This document shows, one piece after another, positions 53,876 through 62,644 of a DNA stretch of 64,000 nucleotides. The notes beneath the pieces are model-generated. The model worked only from the letters and a program-made list of their open reading frames with translations. It had not been told where the DNA came from and did no database searches. A program made the position numbers and the translations under genes. Positions within the stretch are counted from its first letter, which is position 1, and each line of letters begins with the position of its first letter. The DNA comes from Prevotella melaninogenica (GTDB lineage: Bacteria; Bacteroidota; Bacteroidia; Bacteroidales; Bacteroidaceae): assembly GCF_013267595.1 (NCBI RefSeq), contig NZ_CP054010.1:124001-188000 (forward strand), read 5' to 3'.

Positions 53876-55831
53876 TTAATCATTCATTGACAGCAGGAAC
53901 TCCTCATTGTTCTCTGTACGTCTCATACGGTCGTGGATAGAGTTCATTGCCTCAATAGAATTCATATCAGCAATGTACTTACGGAGAATCCACATACGAT
54001 CAAGTGTTGTACGATCCTGGAGGAGGTCATCACGACGTGTACTTGAAGCAACCAAGTTAACAGCTGGGAAGATACGCTTGTTACTCAAGCTACGGTCAAG
54101 CTGCAACTCCATGTTACCTGTTCCCTTGAACTCCTCGAAGATAACCTCATCCATCTTAGAACCAGTATCAATCAAGGCTGTTGCAATGATAGTCAAAGAA
54201 CCACTACCCTCAATATTACGTGCAGCACCGAAGAAACGCTTTGGCTTCTGCAATGCATTGGCATCCACACCACCAGTCAATACCTTACCAGATGCTGGTG
54301 CTACAGTGTTGTAAGCACGTGCCAAACGGGTGATTGAGTCAAGGAAGATAACTACATCATGACCACATTCAACCATGCGTTTTGCCTTCTCCAATACGAT
54401 ACCGGCAATCTTGACGTGGCGTTCTGCGGGCTCATCAAATGTTGAAGCAATGACCTCAGCATTTACTGTGCGTGCCATATCGGTAACCTCCTCAGGACGC
54501 TCATCAATCAAGAGCATCATCAAGTAAGCCTCTGGATGGTTGGCTGCAATAGCATTTGCAATATCCTTCATCAAGATAGTCTTACCCGTCTTTGGCTGTG
54601 CAACAATCAATGCACGCTGTCCCTTACCGATTGGTGAGAAGAGATCTACAATACGTGTTGAAAGATTAGTTGTACGAGGATCGCCACAGAGTGTGAACTT
54701 CTCCTCTGGGAAGAGTGGTGTAAGATGCTCGAAAGGTATACGGTCACGTACCTCAGAAGGCTTACGACCATTAATCTTGTCAATGCTTGTCAGTGGGAAA
54801 TACTTCTCCCCCTCATGTGGTGGACGTACGTGGCATTCTACAACATCACCTGTCTTCAGACCATATTGCTTAATCTGATTGTTTGCAATATATACATCAT
54901 CAGGTGATGATAAGTAATTATAATCGCTTGAACGCAGGAAGCCATAACCATCAGGCATTACCTCAAGAACACCGTTTGCCTTGATAAGATCAGAGAAATC
55001 ATAGTTCGCATTGTTTGCAACTGGAGCATTATCATAGACCGGAGTTGACGGCAACTGAGCAGGAGTTGTAGGCTGATCAAACATATCATAGTTTGGAACA
55101 ATACCCTGATCTTCAATTGGTAGGTCAACAACTGGAATGAAATCTGTACCATCTCCTGGGTCACCTGCCCATACACCATCAGGTAATACAGAGTAACCAG
55201 CTGGTTCCATATTCATATTATGTGCGTTAACCTTCTCCTGAAGGCGTGCCAATAATTCTTCTTTACCTTCACTCTCTTCCTGCTGTGGTACGTTAGAGAA
55301 CTGATCTTCTGGGATGAAATCCTCTGGAGCAGATGGCTTTACATTCTCTATTGGAGCCTCCTCTACAGGCTCTTCAACCTGCTGTGCTTCTTCAGCTTTT
55401 GCCTTTATAGCAGCTTCTGCAGCCGCAATAGCCTCTAATTCAGCCTTAGATTTACGACCACGATGCTTTGGAATAGATGCTAATATTTCTTCTGGAGATT
55501 TCTCTTCAGTCTTATCGTCCTTTGTTTCAGGTAACTCTTTGAATAATGAAGGCTGACTTGTTGCCGTGTTTTTATTCTTCTGTACGTCGAAGTTTTCCCC
55601 TTCTTCACCATGTACCGAATAAACCCTGTCGGTATCTTTTCGTGCTATTCTGGTACGCTTACGCTTTGATTCTAAGGGATGTGCTGTACCTGCCTCTTCT
55701 GCCTGACGGTCAAGGATAGCATAAACGAGCTTATCCTTATCATCTCCAGGTGAGTAAACAGCACCAGTACTCTGAGCAATAGCTTCAAGTTCAGAAACTT
55801 CTTTCTCTAATAATTCTTCTTTGCTTAACAT
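53876..55831 (-). CDS. rho: Transcription termination factor Rho with long N-terminal insert
   Basis: The 651-residue Rho has an N-terminal SAP-like domain (1-50: [17 protein letters not shown]), then a Glu/Pro/Ala-rich low-complexity stretch of about 200 residues. A cold-shock RNA-binding fold ([18 protein letters not shown] near 293) and a RecA-type ATPase with [15 protein letters not shown] near 413 and [15 protein letters not shown] near 493 follow. The Q/R loops are in [21 protein letters not shown]. It is an RNA-dependent hexameric helicase that ends transcripts. E. coli Rho is 419 residues. Disordered inserts of this type occur in Bacteroides Rho, where one has been tied to phase separation and gut fitness; the same here is inference. 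Confidence 0.95.
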   Translation of the reverse strand: MLSKEELLEKEVSELEAIAQSTGAVYSPGDDKDKLVYAILDRQAEEAGTAHPLESKRKRTRIARKDTDRVYSVHGEEGENFDVQKNKNTATSQPSLFKELPETKDDKTEEKSPEEILASIPKHRGRKSKAELEAIAAAEAAIKAKAEEAQQVEEPVEEAPIENVKPSAPEDFIPEDQFSNVPQQEESEGKEELLARLQEKVNAHNMNMEPAGYSVLPDGVWAGDPGDGTDFIPVVDLPIEDQGIVPNYDMFDQPTTPAQLPSTPVYDNAPVANNANYDFSDLIKANGVLEVMPDGYGFLRSSDYNYLSSPDDVYIANNQIKQYGLKTGDVVECHVRPPHEGEKYFPLTSIDKINGRKPSEVRDRIPFEHLTPLFPEEKFTLCGDPRTTNLSTRIVDLFSPIGKGQRALIVAQPKTGKTILMKDIANAIAANHPEAYLMMLLIDERPEEVTDMARTVNAEVIASTFDEPAERHVKIAGIVLEKAKRMVECGHDVVIFLDSITRLARAYNTVAPASGKVLTGGVDANALQKPKRFFGAARNIEGSGSLTIIATALIDTGSKMDEVIFEEFKGTGNMELQLDRSLSNKRIFPAVNLVASSTRRDDLLQDRTTLDRMWILRKYIADMNSIEAMNSIHDRMRRTENNEEFLLSMND

Positions 55832-55911
55832 ATAAATATGTATGGGAAATTACATTTGATAGTGTCGACGTTTCATAAGGTGAAACATCATTAAATGTGT
55901 CTTTTGTGGCG

Positions 55912-55919
55912 CAAAGGTA
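55912..55919 (-). promoter_or_regulatory. Promoter -7 box of rho
   Basis: TACCTTTG on the minus strand, 80 nt before the rho ATG. The resulting leader contains a small GTTTCA/TGAAAC hairpin near 55870-55885. Confidence 0.7.
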
Positions 55920-55995
55920 TAATTTTTATTTGAACCTTACAAGATTTCTCTTATCTTTTTTTGATATTATTCTGTGGATGAACAGGATATAATAG

Positions 55996-56048
55996 GGTTC
56001 TTCCGTTAAATGTGTGGACACTTTTCGTATTGCTTTAATGGAAGAACC
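55996..56048 (+). repeat. Stem-loop cassette upstream of array H
   Basis: GGTTCTTCCGTTAAA and TTTAATGGAAGAACC pair with one G-T position. This is the second copy of the element at 36003-36060; similarity continues through TCATTAAATAAAAA and on to array H, as at copy E. Confidence 0.78.
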
Positions 56049-56239
56049 ATAGCCATTCATTAAATAAAAATTTGGCTAAGATAGTCAACATTCTATCCTA
56101 TTATCATCCTCTGACATTGAAATTCATTTCTTTTTAGACTTCGAAAATATGCAGATAAGGGTTTGAAAAATAATTACATAATTTCAAAGAAAACATTTAT
56201 AACTAACGGCAAAAACACATATAAGAAGTAGGTTTGCAA

Positions 56240-56385
56240 TCAACAGAGAATCAAGTAGTTACCAAGTAGTAAAATAAAAGGTGCTTAATTGGACTTCAAA
56301 AGGGCGTTAGTAAGGGTCTTAAAGGGCACCTTTTGCAAGTCAATTGGGCGTCTTTTAGCACCCAAAAGAGCATGTCTTGGTTTTG
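56240..56385 (-). repeat. Family 1 22-nt array, copy H
   Basis: Units of exactly 22 nt start at 56276, 56298, 56320, 56342 and 56364. The upstream flank ACAGAGAATCAAGTAGTTA matches copies B and E. It lies in the 816-nt gap between rho and the DUF4301 gene, which contains no gene. Confidence 0.9.
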
Positions 56386-56539
56386 AAGAGTATGAAAATA
56401 GTTTACAAACCTCAATTAATAAGGGAATACGTTATTTGTAGAAGACAGATAAACATCGCACCAAATTATGTTTATCATGGGTCGAGAAGTAGTGTCTGTA
56501 TGTCAAATGATTAATATCCTAACATTCATGGATAATAAG

Positions 56540-56580
56540 ATTCCCAACCTTTAGAAATCAGTTTTCTAAGGGTTGGGAAT
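56540..56580 (-). terminator. Terminator of the DUF4301 gene
   Basis: ATTCCCAACC (56540-56549) and GGTTGGGAAT (56571-56580) pair, with TAGAAA/TTTCTA inside, about 68 nt after the stop. Confidence 0.7.
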
Positions 56581-56647
56581 AATTGAGTTTATCGTGAACG
56601 AAACTAAGTTTTGTACTTATGATGCTTATTAATGGCGCTCATAATGT

Positions 56648-58165
56648 TTATTGATGCTGCTCACGCAGAAGATCGTTGACAGTCTTTACAGGGTTGAAAG
56701 TGGCGAGTGGTACTTCTACAAAGACTGTATTCCAATCGCTCATAGCACCATTCCACAAGCCCGGAAGTTCCAATGCCTTAAGCTCACGACCATTCTTTGA
56801 CTTTGAACTGATGAAGCCTGTTGACTTATCTACATACTTTGTCAAGTCAAAAGCATTGCCTTTGTAATCTTTGATAGCGCAAACAAGATCAACAGGATTG
56901 AAGTGTGTACCTTCTGTAAACATCTTCATAGATGCTTCGTTGTTCTTGTCAATCTGAGAACTCTCAAGAATCTGAAGGCTGACAGTACCATCTTGATTAT
57001 AAGCAAGGAACGGACCGCCGCCTGGTTCACCAACGTTCTTAACCATACCGCATACACGCATTGGACGATTTAACTTCCTATGTAAGTAATCTGCCAGTGC
57101 TATATCATTCAAAGAAGCCACATCATGCTTCTCACAAAAGAGGTCATTCTGTAAGAAATCAAGCATCTCTTCGAGTTCTGAATGTGTGCAATTACCTTCC
57201 TCCAGTTTGTGAAGATAAGCAAAAGCACGCTCTTGTAAGGTTACAAGTTTACCTGCAATAATCATCTTCCAACTGATGGTTTCTTCCTTCAATCGGTCTG
57301 GTACCACATTATCTATATTCTTAATGAATACAATTTCAGCATCCAAATCATTTAAATTCTCTATCAATGCGCCATGACCGGCTGGACGGAACAATAGTGA
57401 GCCGTCCTCATTGCGGAAAGCAGTATTGTCAAGATTTACAGCAATTGTATCCGTACTTGGTTTCTGTTCAGAGAAAGAAATATCAAAGTTTACACCGAAT
57501 TTACCTTCAAATTTAGCCTGCTTGTCGGCAACCTTCTGTTTGAAGAAGGCTAAGTGTTCGTGTGATACGGTGAAATGTACGTGTGCTTGCTTGTTACTTT
57601 CCGTATACCGAGCTGCTTCAACCAAATGTTCTTCCATTGGGGTACGTGCTCCATCGTCATAAGAATGGAACAACAGCAACCCCTTAGGTAGCTGTCCGTA
57701 ATTCAATCCTTCCCTATTTAATAATGTAGCAACGACAGCTTTGTATCGTCCTTCAGCTATCAACGCGTCGATAGTCTTACCTTCTAACTGCTGACATTTG
57801 GCTGATAACGCCTCGTAGAACGCAAAGTGGTGAATATTTGAGAAGAACTCCTTTTCAAAATCACTAACTGGTGCCTCGTTATTTCCTTTGAGGAATGCAA
57901 AAAGGTCTTTGAACATGCGGCTGGCTGCACCAGAAGCTGGAACAAACTTGACAACTTTATGCCCATGAGTTTGATAATTCTGCCATGCTTTGCAAGCAGC
58001 CTCACAAGCATTCTTATCGAGTACCGTAAGACCTTTCTTTGGTGTTGCAGCACCTTCAAGCTTCAAGTAAGGAAAGCCTCTTATGAAGTCTTCCAACTGT
58101 CTATTAATCTGTTCCTCACTTATTCCTTTGTCATGAATCTGTTTTAGGTCTTCTTTCTTCAACAT
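56648..58165 (-). CDS. DUF4301 family protein
   Basis: The 505-residue protein matches the uncharacterised Bacteroidetes family DUF4301. It has no signal peptide or membrane helix. Notable segments are VKFVPASGAASRMFKDLFAFL near residue 75, LLFHSYDDGARTPMEEHLVEAA near 165, LFRPAGHGALIENLNDLDAEIVFIKNID near 258 and CGMVKNVGEPGGGPFLAYNQDG near 370. The SGAASRMFK and RPAGHGALI blocks recall nucleotidyltransferase-type sugar-nucleotide binding, so a nucleotide-sugar role is possible but unproven. It is divergent from relA and has a TATTTTTG box 36 nt upstream. Confidence 0.82.
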   Translation of the reverse strand: MLKKEDLKQIHDKGISEEQINRQLEDFIRGFPYLKLEGAATPKKGLTVLDKNACEAACKAWQNYQTHGHKVVKFVPASGAASRMFKDLFAFLKGNNEAPVSDFEKEFFSNIHHFAFYEALSAKCQQLEGKTIDALIAEGRYKAVVATLLNREGLNYGQLPKGLLLFHSYDDGARTPMEEHLVEAARYTESNKQAHVHFTVSHEHLAFFKQKVADKQAKFEGKFGVNFDISFSEQKPSTDTIAVNLDNTAFRNEDGSLLFRPAGHGALIENLNDLDAEIVFIKNIDNVVPDRLKEETISWKMIIAGKLVTLQERAFAYLHKLEEGNCTHSELEEMLDFLQNDLFCEKHDVASLNDIALADYLHRKLNRPMRVCGMVKNVGEPGGGPFLAYNQDGTVSLQILESSQIDKNNEASMKMFTEGTHFNPVDLVCAIKDYKGNAFDLTKYVDKSTGFISSKSKNGRELKALELPGLWNGAMSDWNTVFVEVPLATFNPVKTVNDLLREQHQ

Positions 58166-58200
58166 AATGGTAAGGTATTAAAAAGATTGTATTTTAACTG

Positions 58201-58208
58201 CAAAAATA
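58201..58208 (-). promoter_or_regulatory. Promoter -7 box of the DUF4301 gene
   Basis: TATTTTTG on the minus strand, 35 nt before the ATG. Confidence 0.6.
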
Positions 58209-58273
58209 ACGAATTAAACCGAAAGAAAAGAACTATTTGACACATTTGTTTCTAATTATATCGAAATTCTTTG

Positions 58274-58281
58274 TATCTTTG
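58274..58281 (+). promoter_or_regulatory. Promoter -7 box of relA
   Basis: TATCTTTG, 22 nt before the ATG at 58304. Confidence 0.7.
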
Positions 58282-58303
58282 CCTTTGGAAAATAGAATAT
58301 ATT

Positions 58304-60520
58304 ATGCCTATGGAAGAGAAATTCATTTATACGGATAAGGAAAGAGAATTATCTGAACAGATATTCGAAAGTCTGAAGAAGCCACTTGGGGAAACGTTTT
58401 ATGAGAATGATCTTCCTAAATTGCGCGAACATTTGGATAAGATAATATCAGAGAATAGCATACAACGCAATGTCTTTGGCTTGAATCCTATTCTTTGTTC
58501 ACTACAGACTGCAGTCATTGCAGTTAAGGACATTGGTTTGAATCGTGAGTCTGTCATTTCGATTTTGCTCTATCAAAGTGTTCAAACAGGAATCCTTTCA
58601 CTTGATGAGATAAGCAAGTTGTATGGTGATGGTGCTTCGAAGATTATCCATGGGCTTATACGTATTCAGACACTTTATAAGAAAACGCCAGTTATCGAGA
58701 GTGAAAACTTCCGAAATCTTCTGTTATCTTTTGCAGAAGACATGCGTGTTATCTTGATTATGATAGCTGATCGTGTTAATCTTATGCGTCAGATTCGTGA
58801 CGTTGAGAATAAGGAAGCGCAACGAAAAGTGTCTGAAGAGGCAAGTTATCTTTATGCTCCTTTGGCACATAAGTTAGGTTTATACCAGCTAAAGAGTGAG
58901 TTAGAGGACCTTTCTTTGAAATACCTTGAGCATGATGCTTACTATCATATAAAAGATAAGTTGAATGCAACCAAGAAGGTGCGTGATGCTTATATCAGTA
59001 GCTTTATCACTCCTGTTAGTGAGCAACTTAAAGCAGCAGGACTTAAGTTTCATATTAAAGGTCGCACGAAGTCAATCCATTCTATCTGGCAGAAGATGAA
59101 GAAGCAGAAGTGTGGCTTTGAAGGTATTTATGACCTCTTTGCCATTCGTATCATTCTTGATTCACCAGAAGACAAGGAGAAGATGCAGTGTTGGCAGGCA
59201 TATTCGATTGTGACGGATATGTATCAGCCAAATCCAAAGCGACTCCGTGATTGGCTTTCTGTACCAAAGTCTAATGGTTATGAATGTTTGCATATCACTG
59301 TGCTTGGACCTGATAAAAAGTGGGTAGAAGTGCAGATTCGTACAGAACGTATGGATGAGATAGCCGAACATGGACTTGCTGCACACTGGAGATATAAAGG
59401 AGTGAAGGCAGAAGGCGGAATGGATAACTGGTTAGCTTCTATTCGTTCTGCCCTTGAGGCTGGTAATAACCTTGAGGTGATGGACGAGTTTAGGTCTGAC
59501 CTTTACGAAAAGGAGATTTATGTCTTTACGCCAAAGGGCGACCTTCTAAAGTTTCAAAAAGGTGTGACAGTACTCGATTTTGCTTATCACATCCACTCTA
59601 AGATAGGAAATCAATGTGTTGGAGGAAAGATAAATGGCAAGAATGTATCTTTCCGTACCGAGTTACATAGTGGTGATTCTGTAGAGATTCTAACCTCCAC
59701 AACGCAGAAGCCTAATCGTGATTGGCTGAACATTTGCAAGTCATCTCGAGCAAAGGCAAAGATACGTCTTGCGCTAAAAGAGACGCAAGTGAAAGATGGT
59801 CTATATGCGAAGGAATTACTCGAACGTAGGTTTAAGAATAAGAAGATTGAGATAGAAGACTCTACGATGGGTCAACTCATTCGCAAGTTAGGCTTCAAGG
59901 AGGTTTCTGAATTCTATAAGCAGATTGCTGATGAGAAGCTTGATCCGAACTATGTCATCGAGGAATATCAGAAGGTTTACAATCATGCACACAACCTCAA
60001 TCAGACAAAAGAGACTGAGAGTGCAGAGAACTTTGAGTTTGAGAATCCTACGACAGAATATCTGAAGAAGAATGATGATGTCCTTGTCATTGACCAAAAT
60101 CTCAAGGGTTTAGATTTCTCGCTTGCTAAGTGTTGTCATCCTATCTATGGAGATCCCGTCTTTGGCTTTGTGACAGTCAGTGGAGGAATAAAGATTCACC
60201 GCGATGATTGCCCCAATGCACCTGAGATGCGCAAGCGTTTTGGCTATCGAGTTGTTAAGGCACGTTGGAGTGGCAAGGGTACATCCCAGTATGCTATTAC
60301 ACTGCGTGTCATAGGTAATGACGACATCGGTATTGTAAGCAACATTTCAAATATCATTTCAAAAGATGAAAAAATAGTGATGCGCTCTATCAATATTGAT
60401 TCGAATGATGGCCTTTTCTCTGGTAACCTCGTTGTTCTCCTTGATGATAATTCCAAGTTGAATATGCTCATCAAGAAACTTAGAACAGTGAAGGGCGTTA
60501 AGGAAGTAATGAGAATATAA
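58304..60520 (+). CDS. relA: RelA/SpoT homologue with degenerate hydrolase domain
   Basis: The 738-residue long RSH protein makes or breaks (p)ppGpp. Order: HD-like region (about 40-190), synthetase domain (about 240-360: GIYDLFAIRIILDS, SNGYECLHITV, EVQIRTERMDEIAEHGLAAHWRYKG), TGS domain (about 395-465: IYVFTPKGDLLKFQKG), zinc-finger/helical region with KCCHPIYGDPVFG near 610, and a C-terminal ACT domain. The hydrolase HD motif, normally LLHDVVEDT, reads LLYQSVQTG near residue 86, so the His and Asp are missing and hydrolysis is unlikely. It therefore looks like a dedicated synthetase. The start MPMEEK is chosen from the promoter position; the second Met is equally possible. Confidence 0.92.
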   Translation: MPMEEKFIYTDKERELSEQIFESLKKPLGETFYENDLPKLREHLDKIISENSIQRNVFGLNPILCSLQTAVIAVKDIGLNRESVISILLYQSVQTGILSLDEISKLYGDGASKIIHGLIRIQTLYKKTPVIESENFRNLLLSFAEDMRVILIMIADRVNLMRQIRDVENKEAQRKVSEEASYLYAPLAHKLGLYQLKSELEDLSLKYLEHDAYYHIKDKLNATKKVRDAYISSFITPVSEQLKAAGLKFHIKGRTKSIHSIWQKMKKQKCGFEGIYDLFAIRIILDSPEDKEKMQCWQAYSIVTDMYQPNPKRLRDWLSVPKSNGYECLHITVLGPDKKWVEVQIRTERMDEIAEHGLAAHWRYKGVKAEGGMDNWLASIRSALEAGNNLEVMDEFRSDLYEKEIYVFTPKGDLLKFQKGVTVLDFAYHIHSKIGNQCVGGKINGKNVSFRTELHSGDSVEILTSTTQKPNRDWLNICKSSRAKAKIRLALKETQVKDGLYAKELLERRFKNKKIEIEDSTMGQLIRKLGFKEVSEFYKQIADEKLDPNYVIEEYQKVYNHAHNLNQTKETESAENFEFENPTTEYLKKNDDVLVIDQNLKGLDFSLAKCCHPIYGDPVFGFVTVSGGIKIHRDDCPNAPEMRKRFGYRVVKARWSGKGTSQYAITLRVIGNDDIGIVSNISNIISKDEKIVMRSINIDSNDGLFSGNLVVLLDDNSKLNMLIKKLRTVKGVKEVMRI

Positions 60521-60538
60521 AATAATCTAATAAACTTT

Positions 60539-60586
60539 GCCCCCATTCTCTACCCTATTTTAAAGGTGAGAATGGGGGCTTTTTTT
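60539..60586 (+). terminator. Intrinsic terminator of relA
   Basis: GCCCCCATTCTC (60539-60550) and GAGAATGGGGGC (60568-60579) form a perfect 12-bp stem followed by TTTTTTT. Confidence 0.95.
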
Positions 60587-60669
60587 ATTAATGTTATTAT
60601 CAAATCTTGCTAAAGAAAACAGATTCTTCCGAAATATGGAGTGATAAACTAAAAGTCTTATATAATAGG

Positions 60670-60905
60670 CACACGGAGTCACGGAGGGGACGGAGATAAC
60701 GCAATGTCACGGAGGTGCCGACGACACAAAGAGCGACGGAGCTGTAGAGTACAGATTCTTGATAACTATTTTTAGTTAAACGCTTTGTATATAAATTGCT
60801 AATTGAATTGACAAATAAGCTCCGTCGCTCTATGCACCGACGGTGCCTCCGTGACTTCCATTGCTTTGTTTTAATAATCCTCCGTCCTCTCCGTGCCTCC
60901 GTGTG
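60670..60905. repeat. Long imperfect inverted repeat rich in CACGGAGG motifs
   Basis: The left arm (CACACGGAG at 60670 to AGAGCGACGGAGCT ending 60743) and the right arm (AGCTCCGTCGCTCT at 60818 to CTCCGTGTG ending 60905) are inverse complements with internal differences; the 14 bp next to the loop are perfect. GTGCCGACG/CGTCGG-like and GGACGGAG/CTCCGTCC blocks match in order. The 74-nt centre is AT-rich. It could fold into a large cruciform or RNA hairpin; no coding frame is supported. Confidence 0.75.
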
Positions 60906-61098
60906 ACATTGCTTCAAACTCTAAACACAAGTGGCAAACCTTATCACTCCAAAATCCTGAAGACTCAGAAAAAGATGTGTTGGCATGAAATATATTTACA
61001 AGTTTAATGTTATAAAAAGCTATTTGTAAGTCTGAAAATAGAGTTTTTGGCGGGTGTTGTAACTGTTTAGTTATCAAATTGTTGCACATTCATAAATT

Positions 61099-61208
61099 AA
61101 AAGGTGCTTAATTAGACTTCAAAAGGGCGTTAGTAAGACCTCAAAAGAGCACCTTTTAGAAGCCAATAGATGCTTAATTGAAGTGCTATTAAGCATCTAT
61201 TGATTTTT
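61099..61208 (-). repeat. Family 1 22-nt array, copy I
   Basis: Units of exactly 22 nt start at 61099, 61121, 61143, 61165 and 61187. The last two have diverged into AATAGATGCTTAATTG and its near inverse, making a further hairpin. It lies between the convergent relA and PBP genes. Confidence 0.88.
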
Positions 61209-61238
61209 AAGAATATGATTTTTTATTACAAAATGGTT

Positions 61239-62402
61239 TTACTTATCCATCGTGTTTATGCGCTCAATGCGTTTCGCCATAGCTTGTGATTTTGGACTCA
61301 GTTTACCTTTAAGATACTTCTCCATTATCAATCCTGCTATCGGGGCAGCTACATCGGCACCAAATCCACCATGTTCAATATAAACAGAGATTGCAATCTT
61401 TGGTTCATTCATTGGTGCGAAGCCTATGAAAATAGAATGGTCCTTACCAGCGTTTTCGGCTGTTCCGGTCTTTCCGCAAACAGGATAGGTTGTTCCGTTG
61501 AGTACGGTCGCTGTACCCTTTGTTACTGCTAAGCGCATACCTTTAATGACATCTGCATAAATGTAAGAAGGAACCTTTGTCTGACGTGGCGTGAGGAAGC
61601 GTGAAGGGAGGGGTGCCCAGTCAACGCTTTTATGAATATGTGGTGTAAAGAAGCAGCCACGATTTGCAATCGTTACGGCTAAATTACAGAGCTGTAAAGG
61701 AGTGGCTGTGATGTCACCCTGTCCCATTCCTGCCCACATAATTGTTTTGGGGTCCCAATTATTCTTATAACGGCGTGAGAGATAGTTCACATTGGCAACC
61801 AATCCACCCTTTTCACCAGCCATGTCAATACCTAACGGACCACCAAGTCCCATACTAATAATATATTCCCACCAAATTGTAACAGCCTTTTCCTTAGAAC
61901 CATACTTCTGTGTATTGTTCAACATTGATAAGTAGGATTTCAAGAACCAAGTGTTACAAGATACAGCCAAAGCACCTGCAAGTGCTTCTGGAGAATAATG
62001 CGGATGGCATTTCACCTTTATATTTCCATCACGAAACCCATCATGACAGGCAATCTTGGTGTCAGGCTTGACGATTCCTTCTGAGAGGAAGACTAATGCT
62101 TGTGCTGGCTTAATGGCTGAGCCAGGAGGATAAGCAGTTGCAATGGCAAGGGCATCATTAGGACCCGTAGGTGAATTTGTTACCATACAGAGCACCTCAC
62201 CCGTGGCTGGATCAATGGCAACGATACTACCCTTCTTACCTTGTATAAGTTCTGTGCCAAGCTCTTGTAGCAGTGGACGAAATGTTAACGGTGGGGTTTC
62301 ACGGTACTCTTGCGCCTGAACACTATTCGTTGTTACGAATAAGAGCGTAAGTAGTGCAGAACGAAATGATATAATTGTTTTGTTTATAGATATTTTACGC
62401 AT
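61239..62402 (-). CDS. Minimal penicillin-binding transpeptidase (no pedestal domain)
   Basis: The roughly 387-residue protein is essentially one PBP transpeptidase domain behind a signal peptide (SALLTLLFVTTNSVQAQ). The serine motif PGSAIKPAQA is near residue 94, SCNTWFLK near 148 (SxN) and GKTGTAENAGKDHS near 310 (KTG), so all three active-site boxes are present. The sequence resembles MrdA/PBP2 (AIDPATGEVLCMVTNSP, MGLGGPLGIDMAGE), but the N-terminal dimerisation/pedestal domain and the persistent membrane anchor are missing. I take Met at 62402; an in-frame start at 62441 is also possible. It should cross-link peptidoglycan in the periplasm. A GH25 lysozyme gene follows upstream on the same strand. 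Confidence 0.88.
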   Translation of the reverse strand: MRKISINKTIISFRSALLTLLFVTTNSVQAQEYRETPPLTFRPLLQELGTELIQGKKGSIVAIDPATGEVLCMVTNSPTGPNDALAIATAYPPGSAIKPAQALVFLSEGIVKPDTKIACHDGFRDGNIKVKCHPHYSPEALAGALAVSCNTWFLKSYLSMLNNTQKYGSKEKAVTIWWEYIISMGLGGPLGIDMAGEKGGLVANVNYLSRRYKNNWDPKTIMWAGMGQGDITATPLQLCNLAVTIANRGCFFTPHIHKSVDWAPLPSRFLTPRQTKVPSYIYADVIKGMRLAVTKGTATVLNGTTYPVCGKTGTAENAGKDHSIFIGFAPMNEPKIAISVYIEHGGFGADVAAPIAGLIMEKYLKGKLSPKSQAMAKRIERINTMDK

Positions 62403-62559
62403 ACTTATTAAATTATTTCTTAATATGTTTCTGATCATCATTTACGAGGACTCATAGCTCATAAATCGATTGATATTTTCTTCTTTTAGAAGCTATAATG
62501 TACTCTCATTCTTTCTTCTTTAAAAGAAAGTTTTAAGTCATCTAATTTTTTATGAGCTA

Positions 62560-62567
62560 CAAAATTA
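62560..62567 (-). promoter_or_regulatory. Promoter -7 box of the PBP gene
   Basis: TAATTTTG on the minus strand, about 120-160 nt before the possible starts. It lies between the GH25 stop and the PBP gene, so the PBP gene can be expressed on its own. Confidence 0.5.
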
Positions 62568-62644
62568 CGAATAAATTATTCGCTTGAAACATACTTTTCT
62601 CTGTTTATATTTAATTTGCAACAATCCCAAATAATTGTAAATTA

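Noticed and set aside
60600..61089. Arg/Ser-rich frames of 72-105 residues on the minus strand
   Set aside because: They are translations of the inverted repeat and array flank, with no start signal.
5171..61208. 22-nt arrays as CRISPR loci
   Set aside because: Units abut without unique spacers, they are degenerate rather than identical, and no cas genes are in the window.
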